A stretch of DNA of 64,000 nt from Isoperla grammatica (GCA_945910005.1 OX246747.1:38693190-38757189), one strand, 5' to 3'; shown: positions 22,162 through 33,990, counted from the stretch's first letter. Translations and numbers: made by a program. Notes: a model not told the origin generated them from the letters alone.

Positions 22162-24247
22162 TTTTCAAATCTATGTTGTCGACAACTGTTTTTTACCGCC
22201 AGAGTGCGGTAAGTAGGCCTACACCGTATTTCGTAGCGATATTGATGTTGTGAAAGTTTTCTAACTCGCTTGCCTGGGCCACTCAGTCGGTCAGGTTCTG
22301 TATGCCGACTGGGATCTTTGTCATGGTATTTAACACGAATCTCAGTTCACTAGATCTGAAACGTTGCGTCCGTTGCTGTACATTTGTTAAACGAGTCCTA
22401 CGAGACATTACGGGGTAACGAGGCGAGATGCACAGCCTTCCAAGAGTGTCCGTCCCAAGGCTTTAACGTCTCTGCCGTTCAACGTGGCAATAATCAACCA
22501 ATCAACCAATCAACCTGTTCATAAATTACCGTAGCTTGATTTAAAACAGAACTCTGGATTCTGGAAGCTGCTTGCCTAATTTCTATTCAATATATGTCGT
22601 TGATCCTTTAGAACAAGGAATGTTGTGTAGAACAAACTCTCCTTTCAATATAGTTGTTAACTTTTGCAATACTTTACATCTAGATTGTATTTTGTCTGTG
22701 TGTGATTCACTTTTTTTTTCAGACTCTAAACTTGATTGCCAATAGCACATCTTCACTAATAGTACACTTATTGGCTACATCAGTGGTGCACTATTATTTT
22801 TCTTAATCTAAGACAAATGTTGGTAACATTTCACATTTAATGAAAATGTTTGTTGTGATTCTGTACAAATTTTATTTGGTGCTCAATATATATCTATTTT
22901 TTATTTTTTTAAATTATATAACTATATTCTTTAAATAGTGTGTAACTGTAGCATTCATTTTATTTTGTATAATGTGATTATGTATTGTGAGCTTGTATGA
23001 AATGGTCTGACTGATGAGATGTGTTATTTTGAATTCTAATTTAAACTGAGGGTTGCTGTGATGCGAGTTGCCCACATTTCTACAAGTTGATTTATTGGTC
23101 TGCAAGAAAACTTGCACTGAAACGTCAGATTAGCGATGGCATACAGGGATTTATTTCAGAGTAAAATGCGTTCAAAATTATTAGTTATAATACAACCAAC
23201 GCGGTCTCATCTTACGCAAGTTAAAAACTTCATCTGAAGACCAATGCCATATTTTTCAAATTTCTTGTATTTGAAGTGGTTAAAATTACCATAAAATTGA
23301 GTAAAACATTATATTTTCTAGTCTGAAAGAGTAAAATTAGAAAAAAGTAACTAGCAAATCTGTAGAAATGTGGGTTAAACTGAGTTGTTGTGCTTATTAT
23401 AAGGGGAGCACAATACCGTGTATGTTCTATTAGAATGCGAGACACCTTCAAGCCTCTAGGTAAGGCATGGACTTTAACGGTGTTGTCCGTATGAATGGCA
23501 AAGCACTAGACTTGATACGAATGACGCACTGAGTAATACTTTACTATTACAAACTGTGCAGCTATATTCTAATCTAACCTGTAAAGGGAACTAAACGATA
23601 TTACAATGCTTGGAATTATAATTGTAGCCGCCTGCAAACACAGTGGCTAACTACGTACGTAGTGCATTGCCGCAAGTAGTGGACGGTAAAAGAGTTACCA
23701 ACCTGATTAATATTTATGATATAAATGTATATATATATTCTGTAACGCCTTTGTGAAAATGTGTTCTAACGTTAGTTGGCGCTTTTTAACGATTGTGATT
23801 GAAATGTTATGGTTGTTATTTTTGTATCGCTTAATGTTGTCAATGTTGTTAACAAAGATGTGGAACGAACGGTAACTTGACACTAGATCGCAGCATCGCC
23901 TTCATAAAGAGCTGCTTTTAGATAGTAACAAGTACTAAACAGGTACTAATACACTCACTGACATTGGCATCACATGCATTACATAATATGTACTCAGTAG
24001 CGAGACGTGAAATGTAACGCTAACTTTAACGTTATTATAATAAAGGAAGAATATGCAAAGATTGCAAGTTATTTCCTTGTACCTATTCTGATTTTGTTAT
24101 GTTTTTCAGGTAAAGATAAGTAGATGAAGATAAATAAAAACACAGGTAATAAGAAAGTAAAAACATGTTTTATTTTAACATCTTTAAATACAAACTATGT
24201 AATAAGGTATTTACAAATGATGATAAAGATATGTAAAGCAACAAGAA
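22162..24247. other. Intergenic region between the ninjurin genes
   Basis: A short AATCAACC tandem lies at 22490-22515, at the end of a segment (about 22260-22515) that may be a short retroelement 3' end with an (ATCAACCA)n tail. The remainder is AT-rich with no convincing gene. AATAAA-type sequence near 24040 and 24130 may serve the converging ninjurin transcripts. Confidence 0.4.
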
Positions 24248-26955
24248 TCAGTCTGTGGTGACGTTGTATGCCTCCCATTCAACGGTGGTGCTGGTGTTGG
24301 TATCGTTGTAGGGGAGGCAACCCTCCTGTGGACACCTGTAGTGCGAGGGCTCGTTGTTGATGCACAGTATCAGCACGTTCATGATGAAGATGAGGAAGAC
24401 GCAGACGGAAGTGAACCGATTGGACTCGGGTTTCTTGGCCGAGTCCCGAGTTGTGGTCGTGCTCTTGGTCATTATCATCACGATGCCGACCAGTATCTGC
24501 GGACAAGGAAACGGTTACTATGGTAACCGTCGCCGCGAGACATTCCCTTCTCGTCTCTTAGGTCACCATAAAGGTAAAGGATGTGTCGAGTGTGCTCACA
24601 TAAAATTATCTGTGAATACACTATTGGCCAGGATTTATTATGATATTATTAATTATTATGTTTATATATATATAACGAAGTTGAAGCAGAAAGACTATGG
24701 AAAAACCGTGAGAGATGGAGGGAACTACTAAACAGCCCTCTGGTAACGCAAGAAGTGATCGAGGAAGAGGTTGAGGAGGTGGTTGTGTCAGGCCTGGCTA
24801 GCCGGCAACGAAGACATTAGCCCAAGACATGGAGTACTTTGCTACTCCCCCCTACCCGATAATTAATGTTGGAAACGGGGTCAAGATATATATATTATGT
24901 TTATGGCTGTTAACAGAATCTCAGAACTAGTTTTTGAGCTGAAGAATGAAAAAAGAAGATTGGGAAGACCTTGAGACTAGCAAGACAGGTAGGCCTACAG
25001 ACATGTGGAAGAGAGTGAGTGTTTGTGTGGTGGGATGAGGTACCGAGCTCGGCAGGGCCGGTGCCGATTCCGTGATGCCCTAGACTGTTGGTGGGAACAC
25101 CCGTTTATCCAACTGAATGATGTTGAAACTTAGGTTGGAATTCATAGTCGGCCCCTACACCTAGGGGCACCCATTGTTGCTATGGATTTGTTTTGTTTAT
25201 GGGAAATAACATGGAAACAACTGTTACCCTAGTAACAATGGGCGCCCCTAGGTGTAGGGGCCGACTATGAATTTCAACCTAAGACCCTTTGGTCCAGTCT
25301 TACAATGTCCCAATAACTACTTATTCGTCGAATAGCTTGTTTTCTCCATGGCAACGACCAATCAAAACTCTTGAAATCCTCCAAATAGCTTAATTGCTAC
25401 AAATAACTTTCCTATTAGAAGATTGTAAGATGGGAGGATTTTAAATGAAAACACACAAAACGGTAACGACGATCATAACTTACAAAAATCGCTTACCTAA
25501 GTGCGTTAATTTTCTAGAGCGTTCGCTCTCTTTCTCAGACGCGAAAGTAGCTCCCGTCTGAGGAAGAGAGCGGACGTTTCGAAAATTAACAAATTTACAA
25601 GGGTATGACTGTGGTTGCTGTTCGTGTTGTGTGTTTTTATTCAACTGAATGATGTTGGAACAAAGAGCGGAGACATATCAACATATTGTAGTGTGAAAAT
25701 GGAAGTTTATTCATTTTCACACTGGATTCCTTCACTGTCGTGTTTTATTCTACTCGATTGTGTGTGATCAAAACAGAGTGTTGTTTACCCATGTCACAAT
25801 CAAGTAGAATGAAACAAGACAGTGAAGGAATCCAGTGTGAAAATGAATCACACTAGAATATTACATGTCTGTGCAGCTATGCCCACCTGTAGCCCGATGG
25901 AAGAGCATATCAGCGCTAGACTGATTATCTCAAACAACTCCCACGTAGTCTCGAAGTTTGGCTTCCTCAGCACGTTGGCGAGCTGGTTGGCGTTGGATAG
26001 GAAGAGAGACACGTCCATCATACTGGACGCGATCTTCCGCCAGACCTCATGGTAGAGGTTTTTGTTGGAGTCTCCGTGCGACATACCCGGCTGTAAGAGA
26101 ACACAATAACTCGAGTATAGGTCAGAGCCTCCCAAGCTTCTGTAAATTGTGTAGTAGCCTACCCTAAACAATTCCCCAAAAATGTAATTGACACTTGCAC
26201 ATTTAAACAATGTAATACCACTCTCGTTAACATTATTATGGTACGTTTACAGCTACGCGTTGCGAGCGAAGCGAGGGCGCGAGCTCCAATCAGTGGCCGA
26301 GTTTCAAGCAAAGAAGTTAATAGTTTCAGCAAACTCGGCCACTGATTGGAGCTCGCGCCCTCGCTTCGCTCGCAACGCGTAGCTGTAAACGTAGCATTAC
26401 TATGCTTACCGCCCCCTCTCCTGTGTCCCCCCCCCCCCCCCCCCCCTCCCTTCTATATAAGACAACCTCATTTCCTACTATTATTTATGAGAACAGATGT
26501 GAAGTCAACCCAGTCTCATTCATGAAATAAAACATTAATTTATAACTACGAACATTATTTGTAAACTCATTAATTTTTACTCAATTTCGCGACCCTCCGT
26601 GTACCCCAGTTCGGTAATCTCATGGTATGGACAGCATGTATAGTCAATTAAAGCATTGAAATAGGCTCATACACACGACGTACAACGCCAATAGTTTCGG
26701 CTTACATGGAAAGAGTCTTCGTCAGTCAATTAAAGCATTGAAATAGGCTCATACACACGACGTACAACGCCAATAGTTTCGGCTTACATGGAAAGCATCT
26801 TCGTCAGTCTCGGGTGGCTCCGCTGGCTTCGTCATTTCGGACGACTTGAGTGGCTTCATCAGTTCGGGCGGCTGAAGAGGCTGCATCGCCATCGCATCTG
26901 CAGCGAGGTTGTTCAGGGACCTCGCGAAGGCCTTCCTCATGTCGCTTGCAACGCT
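24248..26955 (-). CDS. Ninjurin B, three exons seen
   Basis: On the - strand the exons are 26955-26788 (phase 0, after acceptor TTTCAG), 26090-25887 and 24496-24248, all phase 0. Reading from the Met at 26940 gives 201 aa; the exon could also be entered from an upstream exon. The N-terminus is a low-complexity Pro/Lys/Glu segment (LQPPELMKPLKSSEMTKPAE). Ninjurin features follow: IASSMMDVSLFLSNANQL, a first membrane segment around LFEIISLALICSSIGLQ joined to ILVGIVMIMTKS, then VCVFLIFIMNVLILCINN. The C-terminal tail has possible N-glycosylation sites (NDT, NTS, NVT). Exon order and intron positions match ninjurin A, with the exon 2/3 junction after LQ in both, so the two are paralogues lying tail to tail. 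Donors are GTAAGC and GTGGGC. The last intron holds three fold-back elements. Confidence 0.85.
25133..25279. mobile_element. Fold-back MITE, family B
   Basis: Arms GGTTGGAATTCATAG and CTATGAATTTCAACC flank a palindromic core with CCCTACACCTAGGGGC / GCCCCTAGGTGTAGGG. Flanks are TTA and TAA. A second copy, in opposite orientation, lies at 55831-55970. Confidence 0.75.
25497..25592. repeat. Fold-back sequence in ninjurin B intron 2
   Basis: GTTAATTTTC and GCTCTCTTTCTCAGACG pair with CGTCTGAGGAAGAGAGC and GAAAATTAAC. The segment would form a strong hairpin and is probably a small MITE. Confidence 0.6.
25689..25853. repeat. Fold-back MITE-like sequence adjacent to ninjurin B exon 2
   Basis: The arm TCATTTTCACACTGGATTCC followed by TTCACTGTC pairs with GACAGTGAA followed by GGAATCCAGTGTGAAAATGA. 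The second arm ends about 35 bp from the exon-2 donor at 25886, so it is almost at the splice site. Confidence 0.65.
26239..26396. mobile_element. Fold-back MITE with TTA target duplication, family D
   Basis: Ends TGGTACGTTTACAGCTACGC and GCGTAGCTGTAAACGTAGCA are inverted repeats flanked by TTA at 26236-26238 and 26397-26399. The interior arms carry GAGCTCCAATCAGTGGCCGA. A related copy lies at about 31962-32113. PIF/Harbinger-like. Confidence 0.78.
26643..26804 (-). repeat. 81-bp tandem duplication spanning the ninjurin B exon-1 donor
   Basis: GTCAATTAAAGCATTG starts at 26643 and again at 26724. Each copy includes, on the - strand, the exon end (GATGCTTTCCAT or GACTCTTTCCAT), the donor GTAAGC and about 60 bp of intron. 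The genuine donor is the upstream one on the - strand (26787-26782); the second copy at about 26706-26701 is a decoy. Confidence 0.82.
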
Positions 26956-27950
26956 CTGAAACTTAAAATTGTCACAAAGTTACCCTTAGAGTATTTAGTG
27001 CTCTGTCTTATCAAAGTCGATACTGAAGTTTTCCCGCCAAAGGAGAACGCTACCTTCACATTGTCCTTGTGTATAAATTAGTTTTATTACTGAATAGGAT
27101 AGACATTGTCATTAAATAAATAAGATAGTAAAGAAATAACAACCAAGTTCATTACTAACTCAATAAAAATGTTATGCGATTTTTTTTTCAAACACAATTT
27201 ACTATCTTGATTAAAATCCACAAAAATTAAAAACCCCTGTCATCACTAAAGAAGCAACCAACTTACTTGTCTGTCTATCCAGTCACTGTCTGTCCACTCA
27301 CTGTATGTCCAGTCTACCTGTGTTCGACCAACACACTGTCCCAACTACTATAATGGCTACCGTACCAGACCACAACAATCATTATCAGGCCCGAAGGTCA
27401 GTAGGTCAGTGGCCACTCTCTCGCCATTGTCTTATATATCTGGACAAAGAAGCCGGAAGGTATGGCCCACGTCTTATCAATCATACAGGTGTGACATCAC
27501 AGCCACTGTGATATTGCAACAGGTGATAACAAATCAGTGCAATGATGAACAAGTATATGGGCGACTCACTGCGACACATTTAAAAGGGTTATTTCGTACA
27601 AGATTGTAATGATCGACGAATTTAATCTATCACTATTTGAATAAAGCACGAAATGAGTTAACAAAAACATACAGATAACACGTTTATTGATGGGAGCGCG
27701 CAGTATAGATAATCTAGGCTAGGTGTATTATTATTGTAACAATACATAAGTTATCTATGGTGTAAATTAGATCCAGGTCAGTTAAGTGGGAGATTTTTCA
27801 GCGACCATTGCAACAGAGACATAGTGAAGTGAATAAATGGGGCGTTTTGTAATCAAATATGGTACCCTACGAATAAAGTCCGTTGGGTCACGTGGGAACA
27901 ATAGACTGTTGGGGAGCCCCCGATTCCTGTATAGGGATCTAGCCAAAGGT
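26956..27950. other. Intergenic region upstream of ninjurin B
   Basis: AT-rich, with pieces such as repeated CTGTCTGTCC-like tetranucleotides near 27270-27310. The true first exon and promoter of ninjurin B may lie here, but I could not identify them. Confidence 0.35.
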
Positions 27951-28259
27951 ATAGGGCACTAGCAACACCAAAAGACAACAATGGAACAAATGAATTGAAC
28001 TGATGGACAAACAATCAGCTGTCAAAATAATATAATTGCAACCATGGAAATAAAAACAAGTGTAGCAATAGTAACTGCTCGCCATTTAAAACTTTTAATG
28101 ATAGACAACGACTAGGTGAAAGTTTTGTGTGTGTATTTGTTTGTTTTTTCTTTTGTTTTTCAAAATCAGAAGAAATTATTTTTTGACATCTTGTTGTTTG
28201 TCCATCGATTCAATTCATTTGTTTCATTGTTGTCTTTTGGTGTTGCTAGTGCCCTATAG
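27951..28259. mobile_element. Fold-back MITE, family C
   Basis: Arms ATAGGGCACTAGCAACACC and GGTGTTGCTAGTGCCCTAT, followed inward by AAAGACAACAATG and its complement. About 309 bp. A second near-identical element lies at 38018-38327, and a degraded relative follows directly at 28265-28575. Confidence 0.75.
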
Positions 28260-28264
28260 GCTTC

Positions 28265-28575
28265 TTGCAAGCTTGCTTTACAACAATGAAACAAATGAAA
28301 TGAATCGATGTACAAACAACAAGTTGCCAAACAATAAAATATTCTGATTTTGATAACAAATCTTCAAAACAAACAAGAAACATACAAAACTTTCACAACT
28401 TGGTTGCCCATCATTAAACGTCTTAACTGGTGAGCAGTTACTATCGCCATACCTCGTTTTCTTCATAATGTTGCAATTTTATTATTTTGACAGCTCGTTG
28501 TTTGTCCATCAGTTCGATTCATTTGTTACATTGTTGTAGTTCGGCAGTGACGTCAGTTGCAAGTTCCCTATAAAC
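28265..28575. mobile_element. Degraded relative of MITE family C
   Basis: AACAATGAAACAAATGAA with GTACAAACAAC and, at the other end, GTTGTTTGTCC with ATTCATTTGTTACATTG form inverted arms like those of the element immediately to the left. The outermost ends have changed to CTTGCAAGC/GTTGCAAG. Confidence 0.5.
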
Positions 28576-28699
28576 AAAACAAACAACATTTTAGCAGTAA
28601 TCTTTGATTTTAGCTAGGCTCCCTAAGATTCATGTACATTGTTAGTTAGCACCAGTGTTGGTTTTGGAGTACTTATTGTTTAACGACGCACTCGACAAT

Positions 28700-28925
28700 T
28701 ATGAATTATGATCATAATATGACGTCGGGGGGTGATTGGAGGACAGGGACAAGTAGGACGTGGACTGTCTTTCGTCTGGCTTCTCCATCACAAACCTATC
28801 CGGCTAGGTGGCCCTATCAGAAGCTCAAATAGCCAATCATCTCCCAAGCCCGACGAAGCTCCGCTAGACGACGCAGCTTTCAATGCAGAAGGTCTAGGAT
28901 TCGATTCCCGGTACGGGTAGAATTT
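28700..28925 (+). mobile_element. Possible tRNA-like SINE
   Basis: A B-box-like GGATTCGATTCCC sits near 28897-28909, preceded by a tRNA-like segment (CTAGACGACGCAGC) and followed by a T run. No target duplication found. Confidence 0.35.
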
Positions 28926-30034
28926 TTTAAAGTTGGAACTTGCCTTTATTTTTATCTAGATGATTCACCGAACCTCTGCTATGGGATTGACGGACCATGG
29001 GATAGATCAAAGATATTAGAATATTCCCTACGTGGGATAGATGATCGGACCTTGTCCACTTCTTTGGATTGATATACCAAAGATCTTGAGAAGTTTAGTA
29101 TCAAGGAGGCCATGACTGTTCGTTTGTATTGTCACTTTGACAGCCTTTCCGTTCGGGCTTTATTTTTTTTGTAAACACTTTCACTTCGTTGAGGTTATTT
29201 TCGTATCTTATCCCAATAACTATTGGCAAGCAACAATATTGGAACATTTACAACGATACTTAGATTCAGTAACAGGTAAGTCTATAGGCTATATTTCTTG
29301 ATAAGTTACAGGGTACTGGAAAATAATATTGACAGGTTGTTTATCGATGTTGTTTTTAAATCGGGGTCAAAACAGAAGTTCAAATGCGTTTTTTATCGTT
29401 GAAAAATGACCTCGTGGTGACCGGTGCCTGAAAAGAAGGCTCACGAGATTATTTTTCAAACACTTTCTATTATCCCTATCTAGACCCAGGGTAGAATTTA
29501 GGCCAGGGTGACTCTGCCAGTTGTAATAGGTGATAAACAATGATGAGGACCTCTAATTTCCCTTTTCACCCATTAACCCTTCTAAATCTATTGTTCCCTC
29601 CTACCTGGCCCTTCCACCAATCTCCTCCTACGTCATATAACCTCCTGACCTACCGTCGCGTACGTCGTACATTTTTCATTCTTCAATACCAATTGCTCAC
29701 TTTACCCTTTTTTCATCCTTCCCTAGGGAAGGAAAAAGGGGTAAAGTGAGAGGGTAGTGAAAATGAAAGTGAAAGGGTAAAGAGAGGCAGCTATCTCTCT
29801 CCCCATTCTCATGCCTGTCGGTTCTCTTTGCTACCTATACGCCCTCTACACCCACCTAAGATCCCCCCCCTAAATGCTGTTGTTTCCCCCCTTTTTCCTT
29901 CCCTGTCCCTCTCACCATTCTCATGCCTGTCGACTCTCTTCGCGCCCCCCACCTTAGCCCAATGGTTTTGTTTCCTGTCGTGTGTACATCGTAAAGTAGC
30001 CTAAACCCCCCCCTTGTCACTGTCCAAGGGGAGG
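28926..30034. other. Region upstream of the RSP3 gene with pyrimidine-rich tandem blocks
   Basis: A block beginning CCATTCTCATGCCTGTCG occurs at about 29802 and again at about 29915, each followed by a CTCTTYGC stretch, so there is a roughly 113-bp imperfect duplication. GGTAAAGTGAGAGGG-type purine tracts at 29740-29790 pair with the pyrimidine tract just before them. An upstream exon of the radial spoke gene may be hidden here; none was recognised. Confidence 0.4.
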
Positions 30035-33000
30035 ATGCATCACCAAGGTCACGCCGCCGTGCTGGAGGTCACAATGGAGGGCAAGCTGGCCGCCCGTCCC
30101 GGCTACGTCACGGCCAACGCCATCAACACGACACGCAAGATGTATCGCGACCCGCACAGCTTCCGCAGTCCCATGTTCGACCGTCGCGTGGCGCGCGGCA
30201 GCACCGTCACCCTGCAGCACGTCGGCTTCGGCACCGCCCTCGTGATGGGCACCGTCAAGGAGCGGGACGAGAAGGCGGTGGCCAAACGCGCCGCCAAGAT
30301 GGCAAAGAAGATAGAAAAGCGTACGGCGAAGAGAACCTACGGTCAGATCAGTTGTGACCCGCCGATCGTCACGCAGCGCGAACCCGAACCGGTCGATCTA
30401 TCGAAACATCTCGAAGAACAGATCGAAGTCGAAACGATTATGGAGAATTTTGAATGTCAAACGGATATCTTCATAGAACGTCCGGAGACGCCTCCGTACG
30501 TTCCCGCCAAGACCGGCATGGACGCGACCACACAGATCGAACCCACGGACCTCTGGGACTACGACCTGGAGGTGTGGCCGGTGCTCGACGTGGTCGTCAA
30601 CAAGACGCTCGAACAGGCGCTGATCGAGGTGTTCGAAGAGGAGGAACTGGCGCGTATCCTCGAGGCGCAGCGGCGACTGATCGAGCACCGCGACTCCGAG
30701 GTGACGGAGAAACTGCGCCTGGAGGAGGTCGAGCGACTGATGGCCGAGGAGCGAGACAGACGCATCAGAGAGTTCACCATTGCCAAGGCGGTGCAAAAGG
30801 AGACGGAGGAGAGGGTAGCGGCGTCTGTGCTCGCGCACGGATACATGGCCGACCTGTTGCCCGACGTGCTGCGCGGGTTGGAGGTGTCTGGCCACCTGTT
30901 GGACGAGATCAGAGAGTTTCTCGAGATGGACTTCCTGCCGGAGCTGCTTGATCGCGTGGGCAACACGTGCGTACCTGTCTTCATTCCTTTCCTTCCTCGC
31001 TTTCATTCATAACAACATGATTTCTTGAGGATATTGAGGGAGTATTAGGCCCGAATGCATAGTTCAGACTCAAGCCTTCCTCTCCTCAGCCTCGCCCAAC
31101 CACCAATCACGGAGAGGCATTGTCGTGTGGACGGCTCTGTGATTGGTGGCTAGGTGAGTCCGAGGAGAGGCTGAGTTGAGGAGGGCTTGAGTCTGAACTA
31201 TGCTTTCGGGCCTAAAGCTTCGTTCCCATGCCTGCGTTTTCCCAACGCAACCCGCTGCCTTGACGTGGATTAATTCAATTTATGTAACTTGTCATGCAGA
31301 TCTCCTAATGGGAATAGTAGGCCTGGATATAATTGTTTTAATGAACATTTTAATTAATTTCTCCTGTATGGTGGAGGGGCCGGGTCTGGGGAAGTACTCT
31401 TCACAAGTGCCCGGACAATGACAGATGACGATGACGACTATGACGATGACTATGAAGATGATGACGATGACGATGATGACTATGACGATGACTATGAAGA
31501 TGATGACGATGACGATGATGACTATGAAGATGATGACGATGATGACTATGACGATGACGATGACGACGATGACGACGATGACGATGATGATGATGATGAC
31601 GATGACGACGACGATGATGATGACTATGACGATGATGATGACGATGATGACGATGACGGGTCTCCCCCAGGTTGACGGCGCGCGTGACGGTGCACGATAT
31701 CCTCACGACCATAGTGCGAGAGATCCAGGAGACCAACGCCGTCCTCTACCGACGTCTGGGCGAGGAGACGACCCCGTCGCCGCCCCTCATCCCCCGGGAG
31801 GTGATGAGTCAGCCGTGGGTGGAGCGCGACCCCTCGGCGACGGCGTCACACACCGAGATCAAGGTCATGGGCGGCGTGGAGGACGAGGCAACGCCGCCTG
31901 AACCGGAGCCGGAGGGCGTCAAGGGGAAGCGGCTGTGAGTATAATTATAGGGGGCGGCGTAATACAAGCGTAGCTACGCGTTGTGAGCGAAGCGAAGACG
32001 CGAGCTCCAATCAGTGGCCGAGTTTGCGTGAAACTATTAACTTTTTTGCATGAAACTCGGCCGCTGATTGGAGCTCGCGCCCTCGCTTCGCTCGCAACGC
32101 GTAGCTGTAGCATTAGAAGCGGTCCGGCCAACAGCAACTATAACGTTTGACAGTAGAATTCAAACTATTTGACTATCCTCGTCTAAACCCGTTGTAGAAT
32201 TGATTCGGTGTAGCTCTGCCTGTCGTAACAGGCGCCTAAAAGGCCGGCATAGCTGTCGAGTACGTTGTAAATACAACAAATAATCAAACTCTTTGACTTC
32301 TTTGGAATCAGTGCCTCCTCACGAGGTTTTCGGTGACTTCTAGTAGCTCTGGCTGTCGTAACAGGCGACTAAAAGGCCGGCATAGCTGTCGAGTACGTTG
32401 TAAATAAAAAATAATCAAACTCTTTGACTTCTTTGGAATCAGTGCCTCCTCAAGAGGTTTTCGGGTAGTTCTAGTAGCTCTGCCTGTCGTAACAGGCGAC
32501 TAAAAGGCCGGCATAGCTGTCGAGTACGTTGTAAATAAAAAATAATCAAACTCTTTGACTTCTTTGGAATCAGTGCCTCCTCAAGAGGTTTTCGGTGAGT
32601 TCTAGTAGCTCTGCCTGTCGTAACAGGCGACTAAAAGGCCGGCATAGCTGTCTAGTACGTTGTAAATCAAACTATTTGACTTCTTTGGAATCAGTGCCTC
32701 CTCAAGAGGTTTTCGGTGAGTTCTAGTACCTCTGCCTGTCGTAACAGGCGACTAAAAGGCCGGCATAGCTGTCGAGTACGTTCTGAATCAAACTATTTGA
32801 CTTCTTTGGAATCAGTGCCTCCTCAAGAGGTTTTCGGTGAGTTCTAGTAGCTCTGCCTGTCGTAACAGGCGACTAAAAGGCCGGCATAGCTGTCTAGTAC
32901 GTTGTAAATCAAACTATTTGACTTCTTTGGAATCAGTGCCTCCTCAAGAGGTTTTCGGTGAGTTCTAGTAGCTCTGCCTGTCGTAACAGGCGACTAAAAG

Positions 33001-33384
33001 GCCGGCATAGCTGTCAAGTACGTTCTAAATCAAACTATTGGACTTCTTTGGAATCAGTGCCTCTTTTCGGTGAGTTCTAGCAGGCAGTACTCAGTGGCCG
33101 GAACGCTCGCAGCGCTGCAGTCACCCCATAAGTACGATAAGTACTATGTGTAGTATATGAGGTCTTGCCTGAATGTGTCTGTTCCTCTTGCGTATAGAAC
33201 GACGAAAATCCCCGCCGAAGGGTACAAGGGATTAGTGTTGCGTCCGCTCCCCACCACGGCAGCACCGGCGGCAAAACCGGCGGCGGAAGCACCGACCGAA
33301 GAGGACGCGCTGCCAGGCGAAGACGCGCTGCCTGGCGGAGACGCGCCGCAACAGCCTGAGAGCGAGCAGCCCACGGGCTCCTAG
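30035..33384 (+). CDS. RSPH3: Radial spoke head protein 3 (RSP3 family), three exons seen
   Basis: Exons are 30035-30966, 31671-31934 and 33198-33384, phases 2 and 2, giving 460 aa from the Met at 30035. Family features: an N-terminal block with MYRDPHSFRSPMFDRRVARG, a Lys/Arg-rich segment (KRAAKMAKKIEKRTAKR), a TLEQALIEVFEEEELARIL helix that may be the PKA-RII-docking amphipathic helix known in RSP3, a long charged coiled coil, then YMADLLPDVL and ARVTVHDIL. RSP3 is the dimeric scaffold of the axonemal radial spoke. The C-terminus is a Pro/Ala/Glu-rich tail with the repeat EDALPG. The protein may begin further upstream: the first codons follow an AG, so 30035 could be an internal Met. Intron 1 holds a MITE and a GAY microsatellite that reaches to within about 13 bp of the acceptor. 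Intron 2 holds a MITE and a tandem array. Confidence 0.85.
31048..31212. mobile_element. Fold-back MITE, family A, in RSP3 intron 1
   Basis: Ends GGCCCGAATGCATAG and CTATGCTTTCGGGCC are inverted; arms continue with CTCAAGCC and GGCTTGAG, and the loop region has CCACCAATCACG / GTGATTGGTGG. Flanks are TTA / TAA. Copies occur at 36552-36727 and 54191-54366. Confidence 0.78.
31420..31660 (+). repeat. GAT/GAC (GAY)n microsatellite abutting the RSP3 exon-2 acceptor
   Basis: About 240 bp of GATGAC-type trinucleotides with TATGAC and GAAGAT interruptions. It ends at GACGGG, followed by TCTCCCCCAG and exon 2. In one frame it would encode a run of Asp/Tyr/Glu, but the exon-1 donor at 30967 and the acceptor at 31670 place it in the intron. 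Confidence 0.88.
31962..32113. mobile_element. Fold-back MITE, family D, in RSP3 intron 2
   Basis: Arms GTAGCTACGCGTTG and CAACGCGTAGCTGTAGCA with GAGCTCCAATCAG / CTGATTGGAGCTC inside match the element at 26239-26396. The left end is degraded; TTA follows the right end. Confidence 0.65.
32180..33090 (+). repeat. Tandem array of about seven 120-130-bp units in RSP3 intron 2
   Basis: Units begin near TAGCTCTGCCTGTCG (about 32211, 32344, 32475, 32605, 32728, 32850, 32970) and include GGCGACTAAAAGGCCGGC, GACTTCTTTGGAATCAG and AGAGGTTTTCGG. The same sequence occurs singly and inverted near 50790-50935, so the array arose by tandem amplification of part of a dispersed repeat. The rightmost copy continues into the dispersed repeat's flank (CAGTGGCCGGAACGCTCG). 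Confidence 0.85.
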
Positions 33385-33990
33385 ATCCTCGACGCTGCCT
33401 CTGGCAGTCACGTGATTCTGTACACCTTTGAAATTAAATTGTTATAATACCTACTACTATGGAACAATCTATTTTCAAATGTTACGTCAATGTGATCGTT
33501 ACTCATTGTTGTCAGTGAAGATTTAGAGGACCGTGATTAACTCTATTTAAAACTGTTCTTAACGTTCTGTTCGAGTTTCAGTTAGAATTCAGGGACAAAA
33601 ACAAATCAAAGAAAGTGGAGCATTGTTGTATTTTATTATCAACTCATGTTTTGATTCCTTTTTTGTCCTTGAATTGAAGGAAACTTGAAAGGAACATTGA
33701 ACCGTCTAAAACGGTTAAGATTATTGGCCCGAACCCCAGGGCACCAACAAGTGGCAATGATTCGCAACCCCCTCCTCCTCCCCCTCATGGTCCTTCCTCA
33801 AGCAGCTATAGCAACATCAGACCACACCCTCATCTTGACTGGCTATTTGCTTATGTCTCTAACCACGACTGAAACCCTTTGAAGACGCCAGAATTACACG
33901 AGGTCTCGCAAAACGAAACGGAACTAGATGATTTTGGAGCCGTCATAGCACATAATGAGTGCTCTAAAAAAATCTACCACTGAAAATCGG
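33385..33990. other. 3' flank of the RSP3 gene
   Basis: AAATTAAATTG near 33430 may be part of the 3' UTR. A weak fold-back (TTCAGGGACAAAA / TTTTTGTCCTTGAA, about 33588-33676) is the only structure seen. Confidence 0.4.

Noticed and set aside
31418..31901. Acidic poly-Asp or Met/Thr-rich open frames in the GAY tract
   Set aside because: Trinucleotide repeats stay open in several frames. The RSP3 exon phases put the tract in intron 1.
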